16,604 bases of DNA. Origin: Clostridiales bacterium (GTDB lineage: Bacteria; Bacillota; Clostridia; Lachnospirales; Anaerotignaceae). Every line of letters starts with the position of its first letter. Positions within the stretch are counted from its first letter, which is position 1. The position numbers and the translations under genes are program-made. The notes under the pieces are model-generated. The model saw nothing but the letters and a program-made list of their open reading frames with translations, was not told where the DNA came from and did no database searches. The stretch covers positions 1 to 16,604 of the forward strand of contig JAGZLR010000045.1 of assembly GCA_018364635.1 (NCBI GenBank), written 5' to 3'. This document shows, in pieces, positions 6,963-16,300 of this stretch.

Positions 6963-7673
6963 ATGTATCGTAGGATAGTTCTTAAGCTCAGTGGAGAAGC
7001 TTTGGCTGGAGATCAGCTTGGTAAAACATTTGATCAAACTGTGATTCGTGGTATAATTGAACAAGTGAAGGTATTGCTTAATGATGGAACAGAAGTATCG
7101 TTGGTAATTGGTGGTGGCAATTTTTGGCGAGGTAGAAGTGCTAATCCAGAAATGGACCGAACAAAAGCAGATCAGATTGGAATGCTTGCTACTGTGATGA
7201 ATGCGATTTATGTAGCAGATAGCTTTCGTCAGACAGGAATTGAAGCAATTGTTCAGACACCGTTTAAAGTTGGCACAATGACAGAAGAGTTTTCAAAAGA
7301 AGCTGCTCTCAGACATTTAAGTCAAGGGAGAATTGTTATTTTTGCTGGAGGTTTGGGACATCCATTTTTTTCGACAGATACCATCACAGCGCTGCGTGGT
7401 GCAGAATTGGAAGCTGATGGGCTTTTGTTTGCAAAAAACATAGATGGTGTATATACGGGAGATCCAGCAAAAGATCCCCAGGCAAAAAAAATTGATATTA
7501 TCCCGTGTGGTGATATTGTGAAGAAAAATCTTCATGTCATTGATATAGCAGCTGCCAATCTTTGTTACGAAAATAAGTTGCCTGTTTTGATCTTTGGACT
7601 TCATGAAAAAAACAGTATTGTGCGCGCAGCACGCGGCGAAAAAATTGGTACACTAGTGACAGTGGAAGAGTAA
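6963..7673 (+). CDS. pyrH: Uridylate kinase (UMP kinase)
   Basis: PyrH phosphorylates UMP to UDP with ATP, a committed step to UTP and CTP; the bacterial enzyme is a hexamer regulated by GTP and UTP. The 236-residue product has the amino-acid-kinase fold: LKLSGEAL (7-14), VIGGGNFWRG (48-57), DQIGMLATVMNA (70-81), AGGLGHPFFSTDT (128-140) and AKNIDGVYTGDP (157-168). All expected motifs are present. GLGHP stands where GTGNP is common, a tolerable variation in the UMP-binding loop. The start is preceded by AAGGAGG (6948-6954). It follows the tsf terminator and has no strong promoter of its own, and frr follows after 37 bp. This pyrH-frr pairing is nearly universal in bacteria. Confidence 0.97.
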   Translation: MYRRIVLKLSGEALAGDQLGKTFDQTVIRGIIEQVKVLLNDGTEVSLVIGGGNFWRGRSANPEMDRTKADQIGMLATVMNAIYVADSFRQTGIEAIVQTPFKVGTMTEEFSKEAALRHLSQGRIVIFAGGLGHPFFSTDTITALRGAELEADGLLFAKNIDGVYTGDPAKDPQAKKIDIIPCGDIVKKNLHVIDIAAANLCYENKLPVLIFGLHEKNSIVRAARGEKIGTLVTVEE

Positions 7674-7710
7674 GCATGAAAAAATAAACAATTAACAGGA
7701 GGATTTTCTT

Positions 7711-8265
7711 ATGTCAGAAAAAACAAAAGTATATGAAGAAAAAATGAAGAAGACACTTATTTCTTTAGAGAGCGAATATAATACAATCCGTGTCGGTAGA
7801 GCAAACCCTCATGTTCTAGATAAAATTACTGTGGATTACTATGGAACACCTACTCCTTTGAATCAGGTGGGAAACATTACTGTGCCTGATCCTCGTGTGA
7901 TTCAGATTCAACCATGGGAATCTAAAATGATTAAAGAAATTGAAAAGGCAATCAATATGTCAGAATTAGGAATTAATCCTGGCAACGATGGAAAAGTAAT
8001 TCGTCTTGTTTTTCCAGAACTTTCTGAAGAAAGAAGAAAAGATTTGACAAAAGAAGCTAAGAAAAAGGCAGAAGATGCTCGTGTAGCTATTCGCAATGTA
8101 AGAAGAGATGCTATGGATGCTTTTAAAAAAATGGAAAAGAAGAAAGAAATATCAGAAGACGAGCTTTCTGACTTGGAAGATGAAATTCAGAAAATTACAG
8201 ATAAATATATTGGCGAGATTGAAAAGAAAGCAGAAGCTAAGAGTAAGGACATCCTTACTATTTGA
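7711..8265 (+). CDS. frr: Ribosome recycling factor
   Basis: RRF works with EF-G to split the post-termination ribosome. The 184-residue product has the usual length and the typical two-domain layout. The long three-helix bundle is interrupted by a small beta domain (about 31-104) that includes YYGTPTPLNQ and PDPRVIQIQPW. TIRVGRANP near residues 25-33 and IRNVRRDA in the C-terminal helix are family signatures. The C-terminal third is strongly charged and helical, as expected. AGGAGG lies eight bases upstream of the ATG (7697-7702). The gene ends in TGA and is followed within 11 bases by a GC-rich hairpin before uppS. Confidence 0.98.
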   Translation: MSEKTKVYEEKMKKTLISLESEYNTIRVGRANPHVLDKITVDYYGTPTPLNQVGNITVPDPRVIQIQPWESKMIKEIEKAINMSELGINPGNDGKVIRLVFPELSEERRKDLTKEAKKKAEDARVAIRNVRRDAMDAFKKMEKKKEISEDELSDLEDEIQKITDKYIGEIEKKAEAKSKDILTI

Positions 8266-8275
8266 TTCTGTTCTT

Positions 8276-8303
8276 GGCCCCTTCCATTGAAGGGGCTTTC
8301 CTC
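8276..8303 (+). terminator. Hairpin between frr and uppS, weak terminator or processing site
   Basis: GCCCCTTC (8277-8284) pairs perfectly with GAAGGGGC (8289-8296) across the four-base loop CATT. The stem is strong, but the following TTTCCTC is a poor T tract. It may terminate partially, mark an RNA processing site or stabilise the upstream mRNA 3' end. Confidence 0.55.
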
Positions 8304-8329
8304 AATTTAGCCCGAAGATTTATAAAAAT

Positions 8330-8336
8330 GGGGGAT
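8330..8336 (+). promoter_or_regulatory. G-rich ribosome binding site deciding the uppS start
   Basis: GGGGGAT sits just before ATG 8340 at good spacing. The in-frame ATG at 8328 and TTG at 8262 have no comparable site, and translation from 8262 would run through the stable hairpin. ATG 8340 is therefore chosen. Confidence 0.7.
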
Positions 8337-8339
8337 ACT

Positions 8340-9092
8340 ATGTTTTTTAAAAAAAAGCTGCTGATCGATGAAACTAAATTTGATATGGAAAGAATTCCAA
8401 AGCATATTGCTATTATTATGGATGGGAATGGCCGTTGGGCAAAGAAGAGAATGCTTCCTAGAAAAGCAGGACATAAGGCTGGAGCTACTGCTCTTGAAAA
8501 TCTTTCTGACTATGCCAATGCGCTTGGAGTTAAACATATGACAGTCTATGCTTTTTCCACTGAAAATTGGAAAAGATCAGAAGAAGAAGTAGAGGCAATT
8601 ATGGATTTACTGCGAGCATATTTACAAACTTATATTGATAAAGCGGGAAGAGATAATATGCGCATTGATGTTATTGGGGACCGTCAGAGATTGGCGCCAG
8701 ATATTCAAGAAAAGATACGTCGTCTTGAGACTATAACAAAAGATCAAACAGGGCTTTTTCTTCATATTGCATTAAATTATGGTGGAAGAGATGAGATTTT
8801 ACGTGCAGTTAAAAAAATTGCCCAGCAGGTAAAAAATGGCGATTTGGCTCCGATTGAAATTGAGGAAGAGACTATTTCTAATGTATTAGATACTGCACAT
8901 GTGCCAGATCCTGATCTTTTAATCCGTACTAGCGGAGAAGAGCGAATCAGCAATTTTATGTTATGGCAATTAGCGTATTCAGAATTTTATTTTACGGATA
9001 AGCTATGGCCTGATTTTAAAAATGAAGATTTAGATGAAGCCATCTTACAGTTCCAAATGCGGGACAGAAGATTTGGAGGAAGAAAATCTTGA
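8340..9092 (+). CDS. uppS: Undecaprenyl diphosphate synthase (cis-prenyltransferase)
   Basis: UppS adds eight isopentenyl units in cis to farnesyl diphosphate, making the lipid carrier for peptidoglycan and other wall polymers. The 250-residue product contains all cis-prenyltransferase motifs. IAIIMDGNGRWAKKR (23-37) holds the catalytic Mg-binding D28. Others are GHKAGA (44-49), YAFSTENWKRS (70-80), LNYGGRDEI (145-153), DLLIRTSGEERISNF (192-206) with the diphosphate-binding arginines, and LAYSEFYF (211-218). Length is typical. It draws on the same isoprenoid pool supplied by dxr and ispG a few genes downstream. cdsA begins 13 bp after its stop, so translation may be coupled. The family is certain; isoprenoid chain length is inferred from context. 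Confidence 0.96.
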   Translation: MFFKKKLLIDETKFDMERIPKHIAIIMDGNGRWAKKRMLPRKAGHKAGATALENLSDYANALGVKHMTVYAFSTENWKRSEEEVEAIMDLLRAYLQTYIDKAGRDNMRIDVIGDRQRLAPDIQEKIRRLETITKDQTGLFLHIALNYGGRDEILRAVKKIAQQVKNGDLAPIEIEEETISNVLDTAHVPDPDLLIRTSGEERISNFMLWQLAYSEFYFTDKLWPDFKNEDLDEAILQFQMRDRRFGGRKS

Positions 9093-9093
9093 T

Positions 9094-9098
9094 GGAGG
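9094..9098 (+). promoter_or_regulatory. Ribosome binding site deciding the cdsA start
   Basis: GGAGG lies seven bases before ATG 9106. The open frame extends upstream to an ATG at 9034, but that would overlap uppS by 59 bp and add a non-hydrophobic N-terminus foreign to this membrane-protein family. Confidence 0.8.
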
Positions 9099-9105
9099 AT
9101 TAAGT

Positions 9106-9921
9106 ATGCTTACTAGAATCATATCCGGTGTTGTATTATTGCCGATTTTGATTGTTATTGTGGCCTATGGCGGTCTTCCATTGAAGATTTCGTTAATATG
9201 TGCTGCTATGATCGGCTTGCATGAGTTTTATAGAGCTTTTAGCAAAGAAAATAAACCAGTTTATATTGCTGGATACATTTTTGGTTTCATTTATTTGGTG
9301 TTTATGGACACAATTATCAATGCTAGCAATGTGTTTAATATTTTTGTGAGTGCTTTTATGGTGGTAATTTTAAGTTGTACAGTTATTTTTCATCATAAAA
9401 TCAATGTAGAAGATGCATTAGCGGCTTGTTTTGGTTTGTTTTATGTCTGTTTTTTAATGAGTCATATCTGGTTGATACGTGATTTTACCTATGGTGCATA
9501 TTTTATTTGGCTTGTGTTTATTAGCGCTTTTGGATGTGACACAGGCGCTTACTTTACTGGCCGTTTTCTGGGAAAACATAAACTATGTGTAGATTTAAGC
9601 CCTAAAAAAACAGTAGAAGGTGCTATTGGTGGTGTGATTACTGCGGTAATAATTTCTGTGATTTATGGAATTATTATAGAACGATATTTTGTTTTTGAAG
9701 GCGTAAATACAATATTAGTCTGTACACTGACAGGGTTTATTGGTTCTATTTTAAGTCAATTGGGAGACCTTGCTGCTTCAGCAGTAAAAAGATACAAAGG
9801 AATCAAAGACTATGGAAATCTTATTCCTGGACATGGCGGTATTTTAGACCGATTTGATAGTGTACTTTTTACGTCTCCAGTAGTTTACTATGTCATGTTT
9901 TTTCTGATTGAAGTGAGATAA
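9106..9921 (+). CDS. cdsA: Phosphatidate cytidylyltransferase (CDP-diacylglycerol synthase)
   Basis: CdsA activates phosphatidic acid with CTP to give CDP-diacylglycerol, the precursor of phosphatidylglycerol and other phospholipids, in the cytoplasmic membrane. The 271-residue product is highly hydrophobic, with about seven or eight membrane segments. The first starts directly after MLTR, and LLPILIVIVAYGG is visible near the N-terminus. The C-terminal CDS signature is complete: SAVKRYKGIKDYGNLIPGHGG ending at residue 245, then D248 and D251 in ILDRFDS, which bind the metal and CTP. SPKKTVEGAIGG, another conserved family stretch, occurs upstream. Length and motif order are normal. It is co-directional and tightly spaced with uppS (13 bp) and dxr (19 bp), an arrangement common to Firmicutes. 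Confidence 0.96.
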   Translation: MLTRIISGVVLLPILIVIVAYGGLPLKISLICAAMIGLHEFYRAFSKENKPVYIAGYIFGFIYLVFMDTIINASNVFNIFVSAFMVVILSCTVIFHHKINVEDALAACFGLFYVCFLMSHIWLIRDFTYGAYFIWLVFISAFGCDTGAYFTGRFLGKHKLCVDLSPKKTVEGAIGGVITAVIISVIYGIIIERYFVFEGVNTILVCTLTGFIGSILSQLGDLAASAVKRYKGIKDYGNLIPGHGGILDRFDSVLFTSPVVYYVMFFLIEVR

Positions 9922-9927
9922 AATGCT

Positions 9928-9933
9928 GGGGGG
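9928..9933 (+). promoter_or_regulatory. G6 ribosome binding site for the dxr TTG start
   Basis: GGGGGG is seven bases upstream of TTG 9941. The ATG at 9934 directly abuts the G tract and is in another frame, which closes after a short run. The TTG start gives the expected MKKNIAILGSTGSIG N-terminus. Confidence 0.75.
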
Positions 9934-9940
9934 ATGAGAA

Positions 9941-11092
9941 TTGAAAAAAAATATAGCAATTTTAGGGTCAACTGGATCAATTGGAACACAAACTTTAGAT
10001 GTGGTTGAACGTTTAGGCAATATCCGTGTTACAGGTCTTACAGCTCAAGGGAATATTGACAAACTAGAGGATCAAATTAGAAAGTTTCGGCCATCTTATG
10101 TGGCGGTCGTTGATGAAGAAAAGGCAGAAGAACTGAAATTTAAAATCCGCAATACAGATACCAAAGTTTTTAGTGGAACAAAGGGGTTAGTAGAAGTTGC
10201 AACAGGTAAAGAGATAGATACAGTGGTTACTTCTGTGGTTGGAAATAGTGGAATCGTTCCAACGATTGAGGCGATAAAAGCAGGAAAAGATATTGCTCTT
10301 GCCAATAAAGAAACATTAGTTTCTGCAGGAAACCTTGTTATGGGTCTTGTCAAAAAGAAAAAAGTGCATTTATATCCTGTGGATAGTGAACATTCTGCTA
10401 TTTTTCAGTGTCTTAGAGGAAATGAAAATAATTCTATCCGTCGAATTCTTTTAACTGCTTCTGGTGGTCCATTTCGAGGGAAAACTAGAAAGGACCTGGA
10501 ACATGTTACAGTAGCAGAGACATTAAACCATCCAAACTGGAGTATGGGGAAAAAGGTGACGATAGATTCTGCTGGATTGATGAATAAGGGATTGGAAATG
10601 ATTGAAGCAAAATGGCTTTTTGATGTAGAGGTAAATCAAATTGAGGTGCTTATTCACCCACAAAGTATCGTGCATTCTGCGGTGGAATACACAGATGGTG
10701 CTGTGATTGCGCAGCTGGGAGAACCAGACATGCGTCTTCCGATTCAGTATGCCTTAACTTATCCAGAACGTGTAGCGACAAATCTGCCTACAATCGACTT
10801 TGAAAAAAGAAGTCAATTAACCTTTGAGAAACCAGATATGGAAACATTTCGTTGCCTTGGGCTTGCATATCGTGCAATTCAAACGGGAGGAACAATGCCT
10901 GCGGTTATGAATGCAGCCAATGAAATTGCGGTGGAAAAATTTTTAAATGAAAAAATCGGATTTCTACAGATACCTGATATGATAGAAAAGACAATGGATG
11001 CATATACTGTGAAGTATGAGTATGATGTGGATGATCTGGTAAATGCGGATCAGTGGGCGCGAAAGTTTGCCACAAACATTATATTAAAATAA
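9941..11092 (+). CDS. dxr: 1-deoxy-D-xylulose 5-phosphate reductoisomerase
   Basis: Dxr converts DXP to 2-C-methyl-D-erythritol 4-phosphate with NADPH, the first committed step of the MEP isoprenoid pathway; it is the fosmidomycin target. The 383-residue product starts with the nucleotide-binding motif LGSTGSIGTQTLDV (8-21). Metal ligands are D148 and E150 in PVDSEHSAIFQ and E219 in NKGLEMIEA, and N215 and K216 of the substrate site are present. ASGGPFR (173-179), NHPNWSMGKKVTIDS (196-210) and HPQSIVHSAVEY (239-250) complete the active site, and the C-terminal helical domain includes MNAANE. The gene uses TTG, not ATG, preceded by a G6 site; no in-frame ATG gives a better N-terminus. It is flanked by cdsA and rseP with short gaps and feeds the pathway completed in part by ispG downstream. 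Confidence 0.97.
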   Translation: MKKNIAILGSTGSIGTQTLDVVERLGNIRVTGLTAQGNIDKLEDQIRKFRPSYVAVVDEEKAEELKFKIRNTDTKVFSGTKGLVEVATGKEIDTVVTSVVGNSGIVPTIEAIKAGKDIALANKETLVSAGNLVMGLVKKKKVHLYPVDSEHSAIFQCLRGNENNSIRRILLTASGGPFRGKTRKDLEHVTVAETLNHPNWSMGKKVTIDSAGLMNKGLEMIEAKWLFDVEVNQIEVLIHPQSIVHSAVEYTDGAVIAQLGEPDMRLPIQYALTYPERVATNLPTIDFEKRSQLTFEKPDMETFRCLGLAYRAIQTGGTMPAVMNAANEIAVEKFLNEKIGFLQIPDMIEKTMDAYTVKYEYDVDDLVNADQWARKFATNIILK

Positions 11093-11100
11093 TTATAATT

Positions 11101-11106
11101 GAGGTG
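11101..11106 (+). promoter_or_regulatory. Ribosome binding site deciding the rseP start
   Basis: GAGGTG lies six bases before ATG 11113. The frame is open upstream to a GTG at 11053, but that start would overlap dxr and add polar residues before the first membrane segment. It is not supported. Confidence 0.75.
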
Positions 11107-11112
11107 AATGGA

Positions 11113-12213
11113 ATGATAACAGCCATCCATTCTTTGTTGGGGAATGTATTGCCTATTTTCATTGCGTTAATAGTGTTTGGTTCTTTGGTGACAGTTCATG
11201 AATTTGGACATTTTATTACAGCAAAAAAGGCCGGCATTTTTGTAGAAGAATTTGCGATAGGTATGGGACCTGCTATTTTTTCTAAACGATGGGGAGATAC
11301 AGTATATAGTTTGCGAATTCTTCCGATTGGTGGTTATTGCCGAATGCTGGGTGAGGATGAAGATGAGGCTGATGAACGGGCATTTAACCAAAAAAGCGTG
11401 CCAAAGCGAATGGCGGTCATATTTGCTGGTCCTTTTATGAATTTTTTATTTGCCTTTGGCTTGATTTTTTGTCTTTTAGGTATGTCTGGTTTTCGTACAA
11501 CAACAGTTACTTCTGTTGCGGAGGGTTATCCAGCTGCACAAGCCGGTATTTTGCCTGGAGACCGTATTGTCTCAATCAATGGAGAGAGAGTTGGGGTATT
11601 TGAGGACATCCAGTTGATTTTAGATGGCAATGGCACAAATCCTGTGGATGTCAAAGTAAAACGTGGAGATCAAACGGTACAGTTTCAATTTGTGCCAGAG
11701 TATTCACCACAGAACCAAGGATATATTTTAGGTGTGGTTTCAGCAGTTAAAAATGGTCCATTTTCCAATGAAATTGAAGGAGCGCCACAGGCAGGGCTGA
11801 TAGAAACGGGAGTCTATAGTGTCAATACGATGTGGTTTTATTTAAAATCAACGGTAGTAGGATTTATTCGTTTGTTTCAGATGAAAATAAGTCCAGATGA
11901 GCTGATGGGACCAATTGGTATTGTTCAGGTGGTAGGTGATTCATATACCAGTGGTTTACAATATGGGTTGAAGGATGCGTTGTTAAATGTGGTTAATCTT
12001 GCGGCGATATTAAGTGTAAATTTAGGCGCGATCAATTTGTTTCCAATTCCTGCTATGGATGGAGGAAGACTATTATTTCTGATTATTGAAGGCATTCGTC
12101 GTAAGCCTATGGATAGAGAGAAAGAAGGCATTGTCCATTTCGCTGGATTTGTGCTTTTAATGAGTTTTATGGTTTTTGTTGCATATCAGGATGTCTTACG
12201 GATTTTCAGATAA
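11113..12213 (+). CDS. rseP: RseP-family site-2 (intramembrane) zinc metalloprotease
   Basis: This M50 protease (RasP/YluC in Bacillus) cuts substrates such as anti-sigma factors and signal-peptide remnants inside the cytoplasmic membrane. The 366-residue protein opens with a membrane helix bearing the zinc motif HEFGH (29-33). The FAGPFMNFLFAF stretch (104-115) is in the second helix. A single PDZ domain (about 130-210) includes AAQAGILPGDRIVSINGE, and the C-terminal helix carries the third zinc ligand D316 in NLFPIPAMDGGR (308-319). A last helix precedes the short C-terminus. Length and single PDZ are usual for Firmicutes. The AMDG form stands where ALDG is commoner but keeps the aspartate. 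No sigma/anti-sigma pair is nearby, so the substrate cannot be guessed. It lies between dxr and ispG with 20-bp gaps. Confidence 0.96.
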   Translation: MITAIHSLLGNVLPIFIALIVFGSLVTVHEFGHFITAKKAGIFVEEFAIGMGPAIFSKRWGDTVYSLRILPIGGYCRMLGEDEDEADERAFNQKSVPKRMAVIFAGPFMNFLFAFGLIFCLLGMSGFRTTTVTSVAEGYPAAQAGILPGDRIVSINGERVGVFEDIQLILDGNGTNPVDVKVKRGDQTVQFQFVPEYSPQNQGYILGVVSAVKNGPFSNEIEGAPQAGLIETGVYSVNTMWFYLKSTVVGFIRLFQMKISPDELMGPIGIVQVVGDSYTSGLQYGLKDALLNVVNLAAILSVNLGAINLFPIPAMDGGRLLFLIIEGIRRKPMDREKEGIVHFAGFVLLMSFMVFVAYQDVLRIFR

Positions 12214-12220
12214 ATAGTTC

Positions 12221-12225
12221 GGAGG
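12221..12225 (+). promoter_or_regulatory. Ribosome binding site deciding the ispG start
   Basis: GGAGG lies eight bases before ATG 12234. The in-frame TTG at 12228 is only two bases away from it and is too close to be used. Confidence 0.8.
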
Positions 12226-12233
12226 TTTTGCAA

Positions 12234-13292
12234 ATGAGTAATTATAAGAGAAAAATAACGAGAAAAGTGACAGTTGGAAATCTTACAATCGGTGGCGGAG
12301 AATCGATTATTATCCAGTCTATGTGCAATACCGATACAAGGGATGTATCTGCTACCGTACACCAGATTCATGCATTAGAGAAAGCGGGATGTGAACTGGT
12401 TCGTGTGGCTGTGCCTGATATGATAGCTGCTCAGGCTCTAGGAGAGATCAAAAAACAGATTTCCATTCCTTTGGTTGCGGATATCCACTTTGATTACCGT
12501 TTGGCATTACAGGCTATGGAGCAGGGTGTGGATAAAGTACGGATTAATCCAGGCAATATAGGAGATGAAAGCCGTGTTTATCAAGTCGTTGAAATGGCAA
12601 AGAAAAAAAAGATTCCTATTCGGATTGGAGTTAATTCTGGCTCTTTAGAAAAGTATTTAGTAGATAAGTATCATGGAGTGACACCGGAAGGTTTAGTAGA
12701 AAGTGCTTTAAACCATGTACATATTTTGGAGAAATTTGGTTTTTATGATATTGTCGTGTCAATTAAAGCGTCTAGCGTTCCTTTCAGTATCAGAGCTTAT
12801 GAAATTTTATCAGAACGAATTGATTATCCTATTCATGTGGGGATAACAGAGGCAGGTACAGTATGGGCTGGATCAATGAAAAGCGCTGTCGGTATCGGTG
12901 CTATTTTGTCTCGTGGTATTGGAGATACAATTCGTGTTTCTTTGACGGGAGATCCAGTAGAAGAAATCCGTGCAGCTCGAGAAATTTTAAAAAGTCTAGA
13001 GCTTAGAAAATTTGGTGTGGAATTTATTTCTTGTCCTACCTGCGGGCGTACACAAATTGATTTAATTCAGATTGCCAATGAAGTAGAAAAACGTTGTGAA
13101 GCAATAGAGAAAGATATTAAAGTTGCTGTGATGGGATGTGTAGTAAATGGCCCTGGAGAAGCAAAGGAAGCGGATATTGGTATTGCTGGAGGCAATGGTG
13201 TAGGATTGATTTTTAAAAAAGGCCAAATTATACGAAAAGTTCCAGAGCAAAATTTAGTAGAAGAACTGATGAAAGAAATTGAACTGCTTTAA
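12234..13292 (+). CDS. ispG: 4-hydroxy-3-methylbut-2-en-1-yl diphosphate synthase (GcpE)
   Basis: IspG reduces methylerythritol cyclodiphosphate to HMBPP, the penultimate step of the MEP pathway, using a [4Fe-4S] cluster and flavodoxin or ferredoxin. The 352-residue product has an N-terminal TIM barrel with IQSMCNTDTRD (27-37), PLVADIHFDYRLAL (79-92), KVRINPGNIG (101-110) and VSIKASSVP (175-183). The C-terminal cluster domain provides C267 and C270 (SCPTCGRTQID), C302 and E309 (GCVVNGPGEA). All ligands are intact, and this is the short two-domain bacterial form. It completes a run with dxr and uppS in which isoprenoid genes are clustered. Placement between rseP and polC is a Clostridia-type arrangement; Bacillus subtilis has proS there. 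polC starts 16 bp downstream. Confidence 0.97.
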   Translation: MSNYKRKITRKVTVGNLTIGGGESIIIQSMCNTDTRDVSATVHQIHALEKAGCELVRVAVPDMIAAQALGEIKKQISIPLVADIHFDYRLALQAMEQGVDKVRINPGNIGDESRVYQVVEMAKKKKIPIRIGVNSGSLEKYLVDKYHGVTPEGLVESALNHVHILEKFGFYDIVVSIKASSVPFSIRAYEILSERIDYPIHVGITEAGTVWAGSMKSAVGIGAILSRGIGDTIRVSLTGDPVEEIRAAREILKSLELRKFGVEFISCPTCGRTQIDLIQIANEVEKRCEAIEKDIKVAVMGCVVNGPGEAKEADIGIAGGNGVGLIFKKGQIIRKVPEQNLVEELMKEIELL

Positions 13293-13308
13293 TCGAAGGG
13301 AGCAGAAA

Positions 13309-16300
13309 ATGGTTGCAAAAAAATTTAGTGAAGTGTTTGGTAAGCTTTCCATTTCTCCTGATGTAAAGTTAGCTTTTGATCATACAAAAGTCACTGAAGT
13401 AAAAATATCGCGTAAAAATAGGGTCATGGAAATTAAACTCCGTGCCCCTTTTGTTGTAAATGAAGGAGTATCTCCAATTTTTAAAAGTGATATTATTCGT
13501 CAAATTCCAGGTGTGAGGGATGTAAGGACAGAGATTTTTTATGAGATGGAGAATCAATCGCGGGAAGATATGATTCGTGAATTATGGGAGAATATTCTTT
13601 TTCAAATTTCAGAGGAAAGTCCAGCAGCAAAAGGTATGATGAACGACGCACAGTGGGAACTTTTAGAAAATGAACTTATTATTAAGGTAAAGAATAACGC
13701 AGCATACTTTTTATTGAAAAAAGGAATAGGAAATCTAATCGAAAAAAAGTTGGAAAAACAGGCGGACTTCATAGTAAAAGTACGATTTAAAAACATTCGT
13801 CTGACAAAAGAAGAAAAAGAATCTTATGAACTAGAACAAAGAAAAAAAGAAACACAGCTTATTGCAAATGTACAGCAAGCGCAAAGACAAGTGGAACAAC
13901 AGCGGGAAGATGAAGTACAGTTAGCCGCTAGTGAAAATATTTCGAAAGGAATTCTTATTGGAAAAGAGATTAAAGGCGATGTAGAACGGATTATCAACAC
14001 AAAGGTTGAGGGCGAGACTGTCGTAATTCAAGGATATGTGTTCAATGTGGAGCCTAAAGAAATCAAAGGCGGAAAGTATATTGTGACCTTTGATATTACG
14101 GATAAATCAGATTCTACAACAGTAAAGTTTTTCTGTGAGAAAGCTGTCTTTGACAATCAGCTAAGTGCTGTTTTGAAAGAGGATGCTTATGTAAAGGTTC
14201 GTGGAACAGTACAGTTTGATAAATACTCTAAAGAATTAAACATTATGAGCAGGGATATCTCCCTTGCTGAAAAACCGCCAGAGCGTATGGACTTGGCTGA
14301 AGAAAAGAGAGTAGAACTACATCTGCATACTTCTATGAGCAGCATGGATGGAATTACAAGCGCTGAAAAGTATATTAAGCGTGCAGCAAAATGGGGCCAT
14401 AAAGCTATTGCTATTACAGACCATGGCGTTGTACAAGCATTTCCAGAAGCGATGAATACAGCAAAAAAAACAGGTGTCAAAGTAATCTATGGTGTCGAAG
14501 CCTACTTAATCGATGATTTGGGCAATACTGTGATTTGTCCAAAGGGTCAGTCCCTCGATAGCACTTTTGTGGTATTTGATATAGAGACGACAGGATTAAG
14601 TAATGAGCGAGATCGTATTACAGAAATCGGTGCAGTAAAAGTTAATAAAGGCCAAATTGTTGATAGATTTAGTACTTTTGTAAATCCACAATGTCCAATC
14701 CCTGAAAAGATTGTGGAACTAACACATATAACTGATGATATGGTTAAGGATGCACCAGTAATTGAGACTGTACTTCCCGCATTTATGGACTTTTGTCAGG
14801 ATGCGGTTCTAGTGGCGCATAATGCAGGGTTTGATGTAGGATTTATTAAGAAAAAGGGACTGGTAATGGGAATTGACGTCAATAATACATATTTGGATAC
14901 GGTGGAGCTATCACGTTCCCTTCTGCCAGATCTATCAAAACATAAACTAAATATTGTTGCTGAACGGTTAGGGGTATCTTTGGAGGGACACCATAGAGCT
15001 GTAAATGACGCAGAGGCAACGGCAGAAATCTTTATTAAGTTTGTGGATATGTTGCAAGAAAAAGGTATTTATCATGTAGATGATATTAATGTATTCTCCA
15101 GTAAAACTGTAAATTATAAAAAACTGAAAGCACATCATGCAATTATCCTTGTGAAAAATCAAACTGGGATGAGAAATCTATATGAATTGATTTCATCTTC
15201 TCATATTAACTATTTCTTTAGAAGACCACGGATTCCTAAAAGTGAGTTTTTAAAGCACAGGGAAGGTCTATTGATTGGAAGTGCCTGTGAGGCTGGAGAG
15301 CTGTACCGAGCACTTTTAGATCACCGGCCGAAAGAAATCATTGAAGCGCTTGTCAATTTTTATGACTATTTGGAAATCCAACCTATCGGAAACAATAGAT
15401 TTATGATTATGTCTGATCGAATTGAAACAATTAATTCTGAGGAAGATCTATGTAACATCAATCGTCAAATAGTTAGATTGGGAGAAGAATTTCATAAACC
15501 TGTAGTGGCTACCTGTGATGTTCACTTTATTGACCCAGAAGATGAAGTGTATCGAAGGATTATTATGGCAGCGGAAGGGTTTGATGATGCGGACAAGCAG
15601 CCACCTCTTTTTCTGAGGACAACAGAGGAAATGCTTCGAGAATTTACCTATCTTGGAGAGGACAAGGCAAAAGAGGTAGTTATAACAAACACAAATTTAA
15701 TTGCAGATATGATCGAAATGGTAAAACCAATTCCTGATGAGACATACCCGCCTAAAATTGATGGGGCTGAGGAACAAATCCGTCAGATTGCTATGGATAA
15801 AGCTCATGAACTTTATGGGGATCCACTGCCTAAGATAGTTAATGACAGGTTGGAGAAAGAGTTAAACTCTATTATCAAAAATGGATTTTCTGTACTTTAT
15901 ATTATAGCTCAGAGATTAGTATGGAAATCTAATGAGGATGGTTACATCGTTGGTTCAAGAGGGTCCGTTGGATCTTCTTTTGTGGCACATATGACAGGAA
16001 TCACTGAGGTTAATTCTCTTCCAGCACACTATGTTTGTAGAAAATGTAAATATTCTGATTTTGATTCTGATGTGGTGAAGGCTACACAGGCGGAAGGCGG
16101 CAGCGGGTGCGACATGCCTGAAAAAAGATGCCCTGTTTGTGGAGAAATTCTTGTGCGAGATGGCCATGACATTCCGTTTGAGACATTTCTTGGCTTTAAT
16201 GGGGATAAGGAGCCTGATATCGATTTAAATTTTTCAGGGGAATACCAGCAGAGAGCGCATGCTTACACAGAGGAACTTTTTGGAAAAGGTAAGGTTTTTA

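Noticed and set aside
8262..8339. N-terminal extension of uppS from TTG 8262
   Set aside because: It would overlap the frr stop, cross a stable hairpin and lack a ribosome binding site. ATG 8340 has a G-rich site and gives the usual protein length.
9034..9105. N-terminal extension of cdsA from ATG 9034
   Set aside because: It overlaps the end of uppS, and the added residues are polar. ATG 9106 has GGAGG at good spacing and leads straight into a membrane segment.
12058..12072. RseP zinc-ligand motif reads AMDGG, not ALDGG
   Set aside because: The aspartate ligand and flanking NxFPxP are intact, and the Leu/Met change is conservative, so it does not suggest an inactive protease.
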